A stretch of DNA of 64,000 nucleotides from JAMQPK01 sp963782595 (GTDB lineage: Bacteria; Acidobacteriota; Vicinamibacteria; Vicinamibacterales; JAMQPK01). The DNA is taken from positions 558,001 to 622,000 of the forward strand of contig CAWAKJ010000007.1 of the NCBI GenBank assembly GCA_963782595.1. The letters run 5' to 3'. How positions within the stretch are numbered: position 1 is the first letter of the stretch; every line of letters starts with the position of its first letter. Positions 16,224 through 24,390 of the stretch are shown one piece after another. The notes under the pieces were generated by a model. That model saw only the letters and a program-made list of their open reading frames with translations, did not search any database and was not told where the DNA came from. Position numbers and translations under genes: made by a program.

Positions 16224-16841
16224 ATGGTGCGTGGCGTCCTGGCTGTTCTACTGATCTTTGCTGCTACGATGCCTGCGATGGCCCAGGATCGTTTGCCACC
16301 CATTCCCGCGGAGAAACAGACTCCCGAGCAACGGAAGGCGTCGGAGGCGTTTCGCGCCAATCGAAAACAGGACCCGTTCGGACCGTTCGTGCCCCTCCAT
16401 CGCAGTCCCGAAGTGATGCTGCGCGCGATGGCGTTGGGAGATTACCTTCGTTACCGGACGGTATTTCCGACGAAGCTGAACGAGTTCATCATCCTCATCA
16501 CCGCGCGCCATTTCTCGCAGCAGTACCAGTGGTACGTGCACTACCCGATTGCGGTGAAAGAGGGGCTCAGTCGCGACATTGCCGACGCGATTGCGGACGG
16601 ACGCAGGCCCGCAGAGCTGCCAGCCGATGAACAGCTGATTTATGACTTCTGCACGGAGCTGCTGCGGAACCACAGCGTGAGCGATCCGACCTACGCACGC
16701 GCCGTCGCGCGTTTCGGCGAACAGGGGACGATCGAGATGGTCGGCGTCGTGGCCTACTACACGTTTCAGTCGATGGTGCTGAACACGGCGCGCACGCCCG
16801 TGCCGCCGGGGGCGCCTGCGCTGAAGCCGTTCCCGCAATAA
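16224..16841 (+). CDS. Secreted carboxymuconolactone decarboxylase-like protein
   Basis: 205 residues from the ATG at 16224, which follows CTGGAGGAGTG and gives a signal peptide (MVRGVLAVLLIFAATMPAMA). The AhpD-like helical fold is seen in FIILITARHFSQQYQWYVHY (the family's ARxxxxxYEW-type helix) and IVEMV-like EMVGVVAYYTFQSM. The CxxC pair of peroxidase-type AhpD is absent, so a decarboxylase-like or cofactor-free activity is more likely. Convergent with the propeller gene at 17105. Confidence 0.83.
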   Translation: MVRGVLAVLLIFAATMPAMAQDRLPPIPAEKQTPEQRKASEAFRANRKQDPFGPFVPLHRSPEVMLRAMALGDYLRYRTVFPTKLNEFIILITARHFSQQYQWYVHYPIAVKEGLSRDIADAIADGRRPAELPADEQLIYDFCTELLRNHSVSDPTYARAVARFGEQGTIEMVGVVAYYTFQSMVLNTARTPVPPGAPALKPFPQ

Positions 16842-16850
16842 GTTCTTTTT

Positions 16851-17098
16851 ACAGGAGATTAGGAGATTAGGAGGGCTACTTTTCAGCGCGCGAGCCCCGG
16901 CGGACTCCTTGGACGCATCGGCTTCGTGGGCCGCGGACGCGGCCCACGCGAGAAGAAGGAAAAAGCCGAATATCAAGACCCGGGATCGTGCAGCTCTTGT
17001 ATTCGGCTTTTTACTTCTCCTCGCGCGCTAGCGGCGCGAAGCCGATGCGGCGCTCCGTGGCCTCTGTGTCCGGACTCCTGATCTCCTAACCTCCTGTT
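16851..17098 (-). repeat. Large branched-hairpin element, copy A
   Basis: Bounded by ACAGGAGATTAGGAGATTAG (left) and its rough complement at 17076-17098. Inside, 12 bp pair exactly (16915-16926 with 17037-17048). A 30-bp central stem (about 16948-16978 with 16994-17024) caps in a 15-base loop. Two side hairpins sit at the junction (16926-16947 and 17022-17036). Its reverse complement aligns with 55905-56206, including an identical 24-base side hairpin. It lies between convergent genes. Confidence 0.85.
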
Positions 17099-17104
17099 GA
17101 ATTT

Positions 17105-17902
17105 TCACGCGAGCCTGCAGATCCAGCTCGTCGCGGCGTCGCAGTACCACAGCACCCCATTGCGATCGATATCAAGACCGTGGGGGGCGGGGTCTTCCTT
17201 GCCGAGCTGAATTTTCGAGACCACCGTGCCGTTCTTCGGGTCGAGCTTGAAGATCGCACGGTCGTCCGAGTTGATTACCCACAACATGCCCTTGTCGATC
17301 GCCATGCCGTGCGTGCGCGGCGTGGTGCCGGGAGCAGGGATGCTGCGTACGATCTCACCGGTCTCGGGCTCCATGAGGAACACCTTGTTCGAGGCCGGCA
17401 CAGCCATCCAGTATTTGCCGTCAATCCATTTCAGTCCGTGCGCGCCCGACGGGGTGTCGCCGCGTTCGAGGCTCATGCGCCCGTACAGACCCGAGCCGGG
17501 CGTGACCCACGACTTCAGCGTCTTCCCCGTGCGGGGATCCACCTTCATGGTCTTGGGAGGATCCTGCGCGTTCTTGCCTTTGGTCGATCCGATCCACAAC
17601 GCGCCGTTGCCGAACGTGATGCCGCTGGCGTGCAACGCCTCGGTCTGGATTTCGCGAATCACGCTGCCATCTTCTGGCTTCACGAGGAAGGCTTTATTGG
17701 TCGGCTGGTCGACTTGATCGAGGACCCAGAGACCCTCGGCCACAAACTGCAGGTCGTTGGGTTCCTTCGATCCGGTCACCTTGTAGAGTTTTTCGACCCG
17801 CTTCGTGATGGTGGGCACTTCCTGGGCACTCGCCCTGCGCGAGACGGCAACTGCGCCAGCCACGCCTGTCAGGAACGCGCGCCGCGACACCATTCGATCC
17901 AT
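17105..17902 (-). CDS. Tat-exported beta-propeller protein
   Basis: 265 residues. The N-terminus MDRMVSRRAFLTGVAGAVAV is a twin-arginine signal. The body repeats PQQ/Vgb-like blade motifs: LWVLDQVDQPTNKAFLV, GNGALWIGST, GAHGLKWIDGKYWMAVPA, THGMAIDKGMLWVIN and HGLDIDRNGVLWYCDA. It resembles streptogramin-lyase-like and glutamine-cyclotransferase-like propellers, but catalytic residues cannot be assigned. Probably a periplasmic binding or lyase protein. Confidence 0.8.
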   Translation of the reverse strand: MDRMVSRRAFLTGVAGAVAVSRRASAQEVPTITKRVEKLYKVTGSKEPNDLQFVAEGLWVLDQVDQPTNKAFLVKPEDGSVIREIQTEALHASGITFGNGALWIGSTKGKNAQDPPKTMKVDPRTGKTLKSWVTPGSGLYGRMSLERGDTPSGAHGLKWIDGKYWMAVPASNKVFLMEPETGEIVRSIPAPGTTPRTHGMAIDKGMLWVINSDDRAIFKLDPKNGTVVSKIQLGKEDPAPHGLDIDRNGVLWYCDAATSWICRLA

Positions 17903-17960
17903 ATTTGTGCCTCCTTGTCAGACCCGGGCTTTCCGGGCAGTATAGCCTTGAAAGGTCTGC

Positions 17961-18902
17961 ATGAAATTGATGATGACGTGGGCGACCGTGGCGTGTCTGG
18001 CCCTGGCGGCTGGGTGCAACCAGGCCGAGCAGCCATCCACCGACGCTCCTGCCGAGACGCCCAAACCGGCCGTGCCGAGTGATCCATACACGGCTGAAGT
18101 GACGACTTTCCGGCAGGACAGAGAAAACACGCTCAAGAGCAACACCGGCTGGCTGACGATCGGCGGCCTGTGGTTTCTCACGCAGTCGCAGACCACGTTC
18201 GGTTCGGATCCCTTGAACGACATCGTGTTTCCCGATAGCGCGCCCCCGCGGGCAGGCACGTTCGAGTTGCGCAACGGACGTGTGAGTGTGAAGGCGGCCG
18301 AAGGCGTCACCTTTCTCCTCGACGGAAAGCCGTTTACCTCGGGCGAGCTCAAACCAGACGTGCCCGGACCCGCCGATCGCCTGTCCCTGGGAGAGCACTT
18401 GCAGTTCTGGGTACACGGCAGCGGCAGCCGGCTCTCGATTCGCCTGCGCGATCAGAACAATTCACTACGGAAGGAGTTCGTCGGGCTCAGCTGGTTCCCC
18501 GTCAATGCGGCCTACCGCGTGGAAGCCACTTATACGCCGTACCCCAAACCGAAAGTCGCAGAGGTGCCGACCATCCTCGGCGATCTCGAAAGCGCGCCGA
18601 TTCCAGGCATCGTATCGTTCATGATGAATGGTCAGGAATACCGCCTCGAGCCGTTCGCCGACCCCGGCGACGAGCAGTTCTGGTTCGTCTTCCGCGATCT
18701 CACCAGCCAGAAGGAAACCTATCCGGCCGCCCGGTTCCTCTATGCGCCCGCACCTGTCAACGGGAAGATGATCCTCGACTTCAACAAGACCGTGAATCCT
18801 CCCTGTGCCTATAACCCGTACACGACATGCCCCATCCCGGGCGAGCAGAACCGGTTGAGGACGCGCATTGAGGCGGGAGAAATGCGATACGGGAAGTCGT
18901 AA
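17961..18902 (+). CDS. DUF1684 lipoprotein
   Basis: 313 residues with a lipobox (LAAGC, Cys19), so anchored in the membrane. The DUF1684 core is seen in NTGWLTIGGLWFLTQ, ...GSDPLNDIVFPDSAP, LVGLSWFPVNAAYRV-like text and the ending AYNPYTTCPIPGEQNRL, which is the family's conserved C-terminal Cys motif. The family is widespread and of unknown role. The final codons run into the repeat at 18893. Confidence 0.88.
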   Translation: MKLMMTWATVACLALAAGCNQAEQPSTDAPAETPKPAVPSDPYTAEVTTFRQDRENTLKSNTGWLTIGGLWFLTQSQTTFGSDPLNDIVFPDSAPPRAGTFELRNGRVSVKAAEGVTFLLDGKPFTSGELKPDVPGPADRLSLGEHLQFWVHGSGSRLSIRLRDQNNSLRKEFVGLSWFPVNAAYRVEATYTPYPKPKVAEVPTILGDLESAPIPGIVSFMMNGQEYRLEPFADPGDEQFWFVFRDLTSQKETYPAARFLYAPAPVNGKMILDFNKTVNPPCAYNPYTTCPIPGEQNRLRTRIEAGEMRYGKS

Positions 18903-18980
18903 GGCGAAAGTCGGGCGCTGGTGCTGGGGATAGACTCTGTTGCCTTGAGACTTACGACTTCCGACTCGCGCCTTGCGACT
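18893..18980. repeat. Inverted microtandem array (AAGTCGTAAGGCG type)
   Basis: The left word GGGAAGTCGTAAGGCGAAAG and the right word GACTTACGACTTCCGACTCG are complementary, with 30 bases between, so it can form a hairpin. It covers the last codons of the DUF1684 gene and the whole leader of the YitT gene, which has no clear Shine-Dalgarno. Confidence 0.8.
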
Positions 18981-18982
18981 GT

Positions 18983-19840
18983 ATGACCCGAGAGCTCCTC
19001 AACGCGCTTCTCATCACGCTCGGGATTCTATCCGCCGGCCTTGGCTTGAAGGGGTTTCTGCTGCCGAGCGGATTCATCGACGGCGGCGTCACCGGCGTGT
19101 CGCTGTTGCTGGCCACCGTCACGACCCTGCCCCTGGCGTTCTGGCTGCCGGTCATTAACGTTCCGTTCGTCTTCATCGGCTATCGCTATCTCGGCACGGC
19201 CTTTGCCATCCGCAGCGCGCTGGCGATCGGTGCGCTCGCGGCCGTGCTCGCACTCGCGCAGTATCCGACGATTACACAGGATCGACTGCTCGACGCCGTC
19301 TTCGGTGGATTCTTTCTCGGCGCGGGTATTGGCCTTGCGGTGCGAGGCGGCGCGGTGCTCGATGGCACCGAAATCGCCGCGCTGCTCATCAGCAAGCGCA
19401 GCACGCTATTGCGCGTCGGCGACGTCATTCTCGGATTCAACGTCGCGCTGTTCATGGTCGCCATGGCGGTGCTCGGCGCCGAGGCCGCGCTGTATTCCAT
19501 CCTCACCTATCTGACGGCGGCGCGCACACTCGACTTCGTCATCCACGGCATCGAGGAGTTCACGGCGATGACGATTGTCTCCATGCACAGCGCCGAAATC
19601 CGTGACGCGATTACCGGCATCCTGGGCCGGGGTGTCACCGTCTATCGCGGACGGGGAGGCCTGTCCAACGTCGAGCAGGACATCCTGTTTTGCGTGGTGA
19701 CGCGTCTGGAGATAGGCAAGATCAAGGCGATCGCACGGGATATCGACAAGAGTGCGTTCATCGTCTCGCATGCCCTCTCGGATGTCGAGGGAGGGGTCAT
19801 CAAGACCGCACTTCACATCCCCGAGAAGCGCCGCGGTTAA
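18983..19840 (+). CDS. YitT family membrane protein
   Basis: 285 residues. N-terminal half: five to six hydrophobic segments of the DUF161 type, with the signature GLKGFLLPSGFIDGGVTGVS in the first hairpin and RGGAVLDGTEIAAL in the middle. C-terminal 90 residues: soluble DUF2179 domain (AMTIVSMHSAEIRDAI, ...GRGVTVYRGRGG, SAFIVSHALSDVEGG). An integral inner-membrane protein, role unknown. It overlaps the convergent TMEM175 gene by 4 bp. Confidence 0.92.
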   Translation: MTRELLNALLITLGILSAGLGLKGFLLPSGFIDGGVTGVSLLLATVTTLPLAFWLPVINVPFVFIGYRYLGTAFAIRSALAIGALAAVLALAQYPTITQDRLLDAVFGGFFLGAGIGLAVRGGAVLDGTEIAALLISKRSTLLRVGDVILGFNVALFMVAMAVLGAEAALYSILTYLTAARTLDFVIHGIEEFTAMTIVSMHSAEIRDAITGILGRGVTVYRGRGGLSNVEQDILFCVVTRLEIGKIKAIARDIDKSAFIVSHALSDVEGGVIKTALHIPEKRRG

Positions 19841-20421
19841 GCACCCGCCCGGTGATTCCGGGGTTCGATGCGGCGGTCCGGCACGAGCCACATCATCGCG
19901 ACGCCAATGTAGATGGCATCGGCGATATGGGGATGGACAAACGCGAGCCCAATCGCGATTGCGTAGAGCAGGACCGACACTTTCCCCTTGCGGTCGCGTC
20001 CAAACGCAACCGCCAGCCTCGAGTCGGGCCCGTGCTCGGCGATGAGTATGTGCGCGAGGATGTAGTACGCAGTTCCCGCGAGCATCAGAACGACGCCGTA
20101 TGCGGCGGTCGGAATGGCGGCGAAGTGATTTTGTCCCATCCAGCCCGTGACGAACGGAATGAGCGACAACCAGAACAGCAAGTGGAGGTTGGCCCACAGG
20201 ACCTTGCCGTTGATGCGCTCGACGGCGTGCAGCAAGTGGTGATGGTTGTTCCAGTAAATCCCGATGAATACGTAGCTCAGCACGTAGGTGAGGAAGATTG
20301 GCATCAATGGCCCCAGCGCGCGCCATGATGCCTCGTGCGGCACATGGAGCTCGAGCACCATGATCGTGATCAGGATGGCAATTACCCCGTCGCTGAACGC
20401 TTCGAGACGAGCCTTTGTCAT
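19837..20421 (-). CDS. TMEM175 family potassium channel-like protein
   Basis: 194 residues. The first helix holds the family's signature RLEAFSDGVIAILITIMVLE, whose FSD sequence belongs to the ion pore. Further helices are ALGPLMPIFLTYVLSYVFIG followed by WNNHHHLLHAV, then three more. Bacterial TMEM175 proteins conduct K+ as tetramers in the inner membrane. The start at 20421 fits known homologues; an upstream ATG at 20454 would add eleven residues. Confidence 0.9.
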   Translation of the reverse strand: MTKARLEAFSDGVIAILITIMVLELHVPHEASWRALGPLMPIFLTYVLSYVFIGIYWNNHHHLLHAVERINGKVLWANLHLLFWLSLIPFVTGWMGQNHFAAIPTAAYGVVLMLAGTAYYILAHILIAEHGPDSRLAVAFGRDRKGKVSVLLYAIAIGLAFVHPHIADAIYIGVAMMWLVPDRRIEPRNHRAGA

Positions 20422-20502
20422 GGCCGCATAAGGTATTAGAATTCTTGCATTCACACCAGATAGGAAGCGGCCCGGTCACCCGGTCGCGAAAGGGGAACGC
20501 TC

Positions 20503-21876
20503 GTGCTCGAGACAGAAGTCACTCAGCGGCGTCCGGATGCTCAGGCCGTGGCGGCTCCGGCGGGACGCACGCTGCTCGACATGAATGGATACCAGTGGAC
20601 GGTGCTGTTCGCCGCCTGGCTGGGCTGGGGTTTCGACATCTTCGATAGTCTTCTCTTCAACTACGTTGCGCCAAATGCGGTGCCTGTGCTGCTGGGCCTT
20701 CCGCTCGGGTCGCCGGCGGCGCGCGCCGCCACTCTTCAGTGGACCGGCATCCTCACTTCGCTGCTCCTGATTGGCTGGGCGGTAGGCGGCATCATCTTCG
20801 GTCGCGTCGCCGATCGGCTCGGCCGCACGCGAACGCTGCTCCTGACGATGCTGATGTATGCGATTGGAACGGCGGCATGTGCGTTCGCGCCGAACATGGC
20901 GTTTTTGGTTTTCTTCCGCATTATCGCCTCGCTCGGCATCGGCGGCGAGTGGGCCGCAGGCGCGGCGATGGTGGCGGAAGTCGTGCCCGAAAAGCGCCGC
21001 GTTGAGGCAGGCGCACTGTTGTATACAGCGGCGCCGCTCGGTCTGTTCCTCGCCACGGTCGTCACCTATCAGGTGCAGGGCGTGTATTTCGCCGGCAGTC
21101 CGGAAACGTCCTGGCGTTATGTGTTCCTGTTCGGCCTTATTCCGGCCGCCGTCGCGTTCCTCGTCCGGCTGTTTGTGAAGGAGCCCGAGCGGTGGCAGAA
21201 AGTCGCGACGCACGCCGCGCCGCCACGCATCTCGGAGCTCTTCGCGCCGCAGTATCGCGCGATCACGATCAGCGGGCTCCTCATGGCCGTCGTCGCGCTC
21301 ATCACGTGGTGGAGTTGCAACGCGTTCCTTTCGGTGGTTGCCACGGGACTGGCCGCGGAAGCGGCAGCCGGATTGCCGGCCATCCAAGCCACGGCACTCA
21401 CGGAGAGCTGGAAGCAGACCGCGGGCAACTGGTTCAACATCGGCGGGCTCATCGGCACGCTCCTGACGGTGCCGGCGTCGAAGATTCTTGGTCGTCGGAC
21501 GATGTTCTCCATCTATTTCCTGGCATCCGGTCTGGCGGTGCTTGCCGCCTTCGGCTTGCCGATGGAGCCGCGCACGCGTCTCTATATGTATTTCCCCATC
21601 GGGCTTTCGGTGTTCGGCGTGTTCGGCGCGTTCACCTACTACCTGCCGGAGCTCTATCCGACGCGGCTGCGCGGAACGGGTGCGGGATTCTGCTACAACG
21701 CCGGACGCCTTATCGCCGCGGCGGGTCCGTTCCTCGTCGGCGCGATTGCGTCGCGCGGTGCGGGTGCGCTGGGCGGCGCGCTGCAGGTGTTGTTCTATGT
21801 CGGCTTCGTTCCACTGCTCGGCTTGCTCGTGATGCCATGGGTACTCGAGACCAAGGATCGGCCGCTCGCTGACTAG
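20503..21876 (+). CDS. MFS transporter
   Basis: 457 residues, GTG start behind AAAGGGGAAC. Twelve transmembrane segments are visible. Helix 1 carries GFDIFDSLLFNYVAP, with the acidic residue typical of the aromatic-acid/sialate:H+ symporter groups. The loop 2-3 motif is GRVADRLGRTRTLL. GIGGEWAAGAAMVAE is the helix-5 motif and LRGTGAGFCYNAGR is a late conserved loop. Substrate is probably an organic or sugar acid (inference). The neighbouring exported mannonate-dehydratase-like gene at 22190 makes a sugar acid plausible. Confidence 0.9.
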   Translation: MLETEVTQRRPDAQAVAAPAGRTLLDMNGYQWTVLFAAWLGWGFDIFDSLLFNYVAPNAVPVLLGLPLGSPAARAATLQWTGILTSLLLIGWAVGGIIFGRVADRLGRTRTLLLTMLMYAIGTAACAFAPNMAFLVFFRIIASLGIGGEWAAGAAMVAEVVPEKRRVEAGALLYTAAPLGLFLATVVTYQVQGVYFAGSPETSWRYVFLFGLIPAAVAFLVRLFVKEPERWQKVATHAAPPRISELFAPQYRAITISGLLMAVVALITWWSCNAFLSVVATGLAAEAAAGLPAIQATALTESWKQTAGNWFNIGGLIGTLLTVPASKILGRRTMFSIYFLASGLAVLAAFGLPMEPRTRLYMYFPIGLSVFGVFGAFTYYLPELYPTRLRGTGAGFCYNAGRLIAAAGPFLVGAIASRGAGALGGALQVLFYVGFVPLLGLLVMPWVLETKDRPLAD

Positions 21877-21885
21877 ACGTGCACA

Positions 21886-22131
21886 ATGGCGCGGGGGTGG
21901 GATTCCAAGGCTGTTGAAGATCAGCAGGCGGCAGCGGAAGCGGAGAAGCTGAACCGATCGAAGCCCGCGGTGAGCGAGCCGGAGCGGGCACGCCGGGCGA
22001 AGCGCGAGGGGCTGCTGCTGGCCCGCGCGAAGATGCAGACCGATCTCCAGTCGGCGAGCGACCATCGCTATCGGACGATGCTCGAGCAGGCGATTGCGCA
22101 TCTCGATCGGGAGATCGGTGCGATAGAATGA
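21886..22131 (+). CDS. Small conserved charged protein
   Basis: 81 residues, starting 9 bp after the transporter stop. It opens MARGWDSKAVEDQQ and is rich in Glu, Lys and Arg, predicted as two alpha helices (KREGLLLARAKMQTDLQSA and TMLEQAIAHLDREIGAI). Proteins with this opening recur in acidobacterial genomes as far as I recall, without an assigned function. It has no signal peptide or metal motif. Confidence 0.72.
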   Translation: MARGWDSKAVEDQQAAAEAEKLNRSKPAVSEPERARRAKREGLLLARAKMQTDLQSASDHRYRTMLEQAIAHLDREIGAIE

Positions 22132-22189
22132 CGCGGCTTACGTGCTCGTTAGATTCTAGATTGTAGATTTCAGTTAACAAGGAGGCCCC

Positions 22190-23305
22190 ATGGATCGCCG
22201 CGAATTCGTCAAGATGGCGGCTAGCGGAATGGCTGCGAGTGCCATCGCGGAGAACCTCGTGTCCGCACAGGTTGCGAGCTCCCCGGCCAGGCCGTCGAGC
22301 AGCGCGTCGAATGCGAAGGTGAAGTTCAAGGTCGGCACGCAGCACGGCGATGACGACGCCACCCTGAAGGCGATGGCCGCCTTCGGCGTCAACAATATCT
22401 GTGGCAGCATGCCGTCGGCGAAGCTCGACGAGAAATGGTCCGTCGAGGCGCTGACGAAGCACCGCGAGCACGTCGAGTCGTTCGGCATCAAGCTCGACAT
22501 GACGGCGATCACGATGACATCGGCTTCGATCGATCGCGCGCAGATGCCCGCCATCATGCTGGGGCAGAGCCCGGAGCGCGATCGCAACATCGACGACATC
22601 TGTACGCAGATCCGCAACTGCGCGAAGGCCGGCATCTTTCAGGTGAAGTACAACTTCACGATTCTCGGCATTCCACGATCCGGCCGGGTGAAAGGACGCG
22701 GCCCTTCCACCTACAGCGAGTTCGTGCTGGCGAAAGACGAGAACAAGGACAAGCCGACGATCGCCGGTAAAGTCCGCGCTGACGAGTACTGGGAGCGCAT
22801 CACGTACTTCCTCGAACGGGTCGTGCCGGTCGCCGAGGAATACAAGGTGAAGATGGGCTGCCATCCGCAGGATCCCGGCGTGCCGCGCGGCTACCGGGGC
22901 ATCGAAGAGGTGCCGCTCGCGACGCCGGCCGGGCTGAAGCGGTTCGTGTCGATCAAGGAGAGCCCGTATCACGGCCTGAACTTCTGCCAGGGCACGGTGT
23001 CGGAGCAGCTCGAGAAGCCGGGCGAGCAGATCTTCGACGTGATTCGCAGCCTTAAAGGGAAGATCTTCAACGTCCACTTCCGCAACATCGAAGGCGGATA
23101 CCTGAACTTCCGCGAGAGCTTTATCGACAACGGCAGCGTGGACATGCTGAAGGCCGCACGCGTCTACAAGGAAATCGGCTACGACGGTATGCTGATGCCG
23201 GACCACGTGCCGACGGTCGACGGCGATCCCGATCACAGCCAGGGATTCGCATTCGCGCTCGGCTACATCAAGGCGATCATTGCGGCAGTCAGCGCGGAGT
23301 CGTAA
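22190..23305 (+). CDS. Tat-exported mannonate dehydratase-like protein
   Basis: 371 residues; strong RBS AAGGAGGCCCC. The N-terminus MDRREFVKMAASGMAASA is a twin-arginine signal. The body follows UxuA-type TIM barrels: VKMGCHPQDPG (metal-binding His region), LNFCQGTVSEQ, FNVHFRNIEGG and MLMPDHVPTVDGDP with conserved His and Asp. Mannonate dehydratase turns D-mannonate into 2-keto-3-deoxygluconate, normally in the cytoplasm. Export makes a periplasmic paralogue of uncertain substrate likely. Confidence 0.85.
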   Translation: MDRREFVKMAASGMAASAIAENLVSAQVASSPARPSSSASNAKVKFKVGTQHGDDDATLKAMAAFGVNNICGSMPSAKLDEKWSVEALTKHREHVESFGIKLDMTAITMTSASIDRAQMPAIMLGQSPERDRNIDDICTQIRNCAKAGIFQVKYNFTILGIPRSGRVKGRGPSTYSEFVLAKDENKDKPTIAGKVRADEYWERITYFLERVVPVAEEYKVKMGCHPQDPGVPRGYRGIEEVPLATPAGLKRFVSIKESPYHGLNFCQGTVSEQLEKPGEQIFDVIRSLKGKIFNVHFRNIEGGYLNFRESFIDNGSVDMLKAARVYKEIGYDGMLMPDHVPTVDGDPDHSQGFAFALGYIKAIIAAVSAES

Positions 23306-23306
23306 G

Positions 23307-23333
23307 TACGTAGTGTCCGGCTTCAGCCGGACC
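23307..23333. repeat. CCGGCTNNAGCCGG palindrome (REP-like)
   Basis: TACGTAGTGTCCGGCTTCAG followed by CCGGACC; the self-complementary core is GTCCGGCTTCAGCCGGAC. It lies just after the mannonate-dehydratase-like gene. About ten copies occur in the window. Confidence 0.9.
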
Positions 23334-23373
23334 GAGGTAGAAGTAGAGAGTAGAAAGTAAAAAGTGAAAAGTA

Positions 23374-23440
23374 GGGCGGGTCTGGCTTGCCCACCGAAGC
23401 CTTTGGGCGAAGGTGGGCACTGGAGCCCGCCTTTTCTTTT
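23374..23440 (+). terminator. Terminator-like hairpin, GGGCGGGTC family
   Basis: An imperfect 20-bp stem (left arm 23375-23395, right arm 23412-23431) ends in CCCGCCTTTTCTTTT. An AAGTAGAAAGTAAAAAGTG array leads into it. It probably ends the transcript of the gene that stops at 23305. Confidence 0.75.
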
Positions 23441-23506
23441 GCTGATTCAACGCAGAGACGCAAAGCCGCAAAGAAACGATTTGATCGCCGGACGTGACGT
23501 GTCTGT

Positions 23507-23815
23507 ATGAGCCGGGCGACGGCGACGAGAACGCGGCAACACCTGCTTCGGCTACTATGCCGCGGCGAGCCCAAGGCCCTGATCGGGCATGGGTGCGAGA
23601 AGGTTGCACGGGACATGGGTAGCGGGTTAAGTAAAGCAATGGCACGGATCCGAGTCGAGACAATCGGTGTAGAGGCAAATCCTGACAGGGACCGGGAGAT
23701 AGCACGCGATATCCTGAGGGCTTTACGAGGGACGGTGGTGTGGGCCGACACGCAGGGTCCGTCTGTCCGCCGTCGCTCGCTCGACACCGGCGAGCTTTGC
23801 CGAGACCCGCCGTAG
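23507..23815 (+). CDS. Possible small protein, unrecognised
   Basis: 102-codon frame opening MSRATATRTRQHLLRLL with GSGLSKAMARIRVETIGVEA in the middle. No family is recognised, there is no good ribosome-binding site, and codon third positions are less GC-biased than in neighbours. The last 25 codons lie in intergenic repeat words. It may be a gene remnant, a recent acquisition or not coding at all. Confidence 0.25.
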   Translation: MSRATATRTRQHLLRLLCRGEPKALIGHGCEKVARDMGSGLSKAMARIRVETIGVEANPDRDREIARDILRALRGTVVWADTQGPSVRRRSLDTGELCRDPP

Positions 23816-24004
23816 CCTTGGTGAAGGCCGAATGCGGCCATGCCTGTTGTGTTCAGCCTTCGATCGCGACCGTACGGTCGTGAAGACGCGGGGTTGGTCG
23901 TTAGACGGACAGCGGAATCTCGCTCCAAGCGGTATCATCGGCGGTTTCTGGCCTGCTTGCCTCGGCGAGGGGCCGACACGTCGCCCAAACAGGAGGGCCA
24001 ACCG

Positions 24005-24310
24005 ATGCGCATGATGTTGACCGCAAGCTTTCCCCACGAACCGTTCAACACGCTGGTCCGAGAGAACAAGGCTGGTCAGATCATCGGGAAGATCCTTGAA
24101 GAACTGAAACCCGAAGCGGTCTACTTCACTGAGCAGCACGGAGCGCGGTGCGCCGTGCTGATTGTCGACGTGGCGAACCCATCACGGGTGCCGTCATTTG
24201 CTGAACCGTTCTTTCTTCATTTCAACGCGGATTGCCGGTTTCGCATCGTCATGGCGCCCGAGGATCTTGCCAAGGCGGGGTTAGACGATCTCGGCAAGAA
24301 GTGGCGTTAG
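24005..24310 (+). CDS. Conserved ~100-residue protein
   Basis: 101 residues from the ATG at 24005, preceded by AACAGGAGGGCC; longer in-frame starts upstream would translate repeats. Sequence landmarks are FPHEPFNTLVRE, KPEAVYFTEQHGARCAVLIV, PSFAEPFFLHFNADCRFR and MAPEDLAKAGLDDLGKKW. The pattern suggests a dimeric alpha/beta-barrel-like fold. I recall homologues sometimes labelled pantothenate synthetase in databases, which the sequence does not support. Followed by a terminator-like hairpin, so probably a single-gene unit. Confidence 0.82.
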   Translation: MRMMLTASFPHEPFNTLVRENKAGQIIGKILEELKPEAVYFTEQHGARCAVLIVDVANPSRVPSFAEPFFLHFNADCRFRIVMAPEDLAKAGLDDLGKKWR

Positions 24311-24355
24311 CGGCCACTGGAAAAGTAGAAAGTGAAAAGTAGAAAGTAAATAGTA

Positions 24356-24390
24356 GGGCGGGTCTTGCACTTTAGACCCGCCTTTCCTTT
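24356..24390 (+). terminator. Rho-independent terminator, GGGCGGGTC family
   Basis: Stem 24357-24365 with 24374-24382 (GGCGGGTCT / AGACCCGCC) and a T-rich tail CTTTCCTTTT. It is preceded by the AAGTAGAAAGTGAAAAGTAG array and follows the gene ending at 24310. Confidence 0.85.

Larger units (their letters stand above)
23306..24004. other. 699-bp repeat-rich stretch between two conserved genes
   Basis: In order it holds a CCGGCT palindrome (23307-23333), an AAGTAGAAAG microtandem (23335-23372), a GGGCGGGTC terminator-like hairpin (23374-23440), GCAGAGACGC words (23446-23476), a doubtful 102-codon frame (23507-23815), a CGCCGTAGCC word (about 23804-23828) and a perfect 14-bp palindrome CGACCGTACGGTCG (23867-23880). 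Confidence 0.7.

Noticed and set aside
23507..23815. Possible tmRNA, RNase P or SRP RNA in the repeat-rich gap
   Set aside because: None of the conserved core sequences of these RNAs could be found on either strand.
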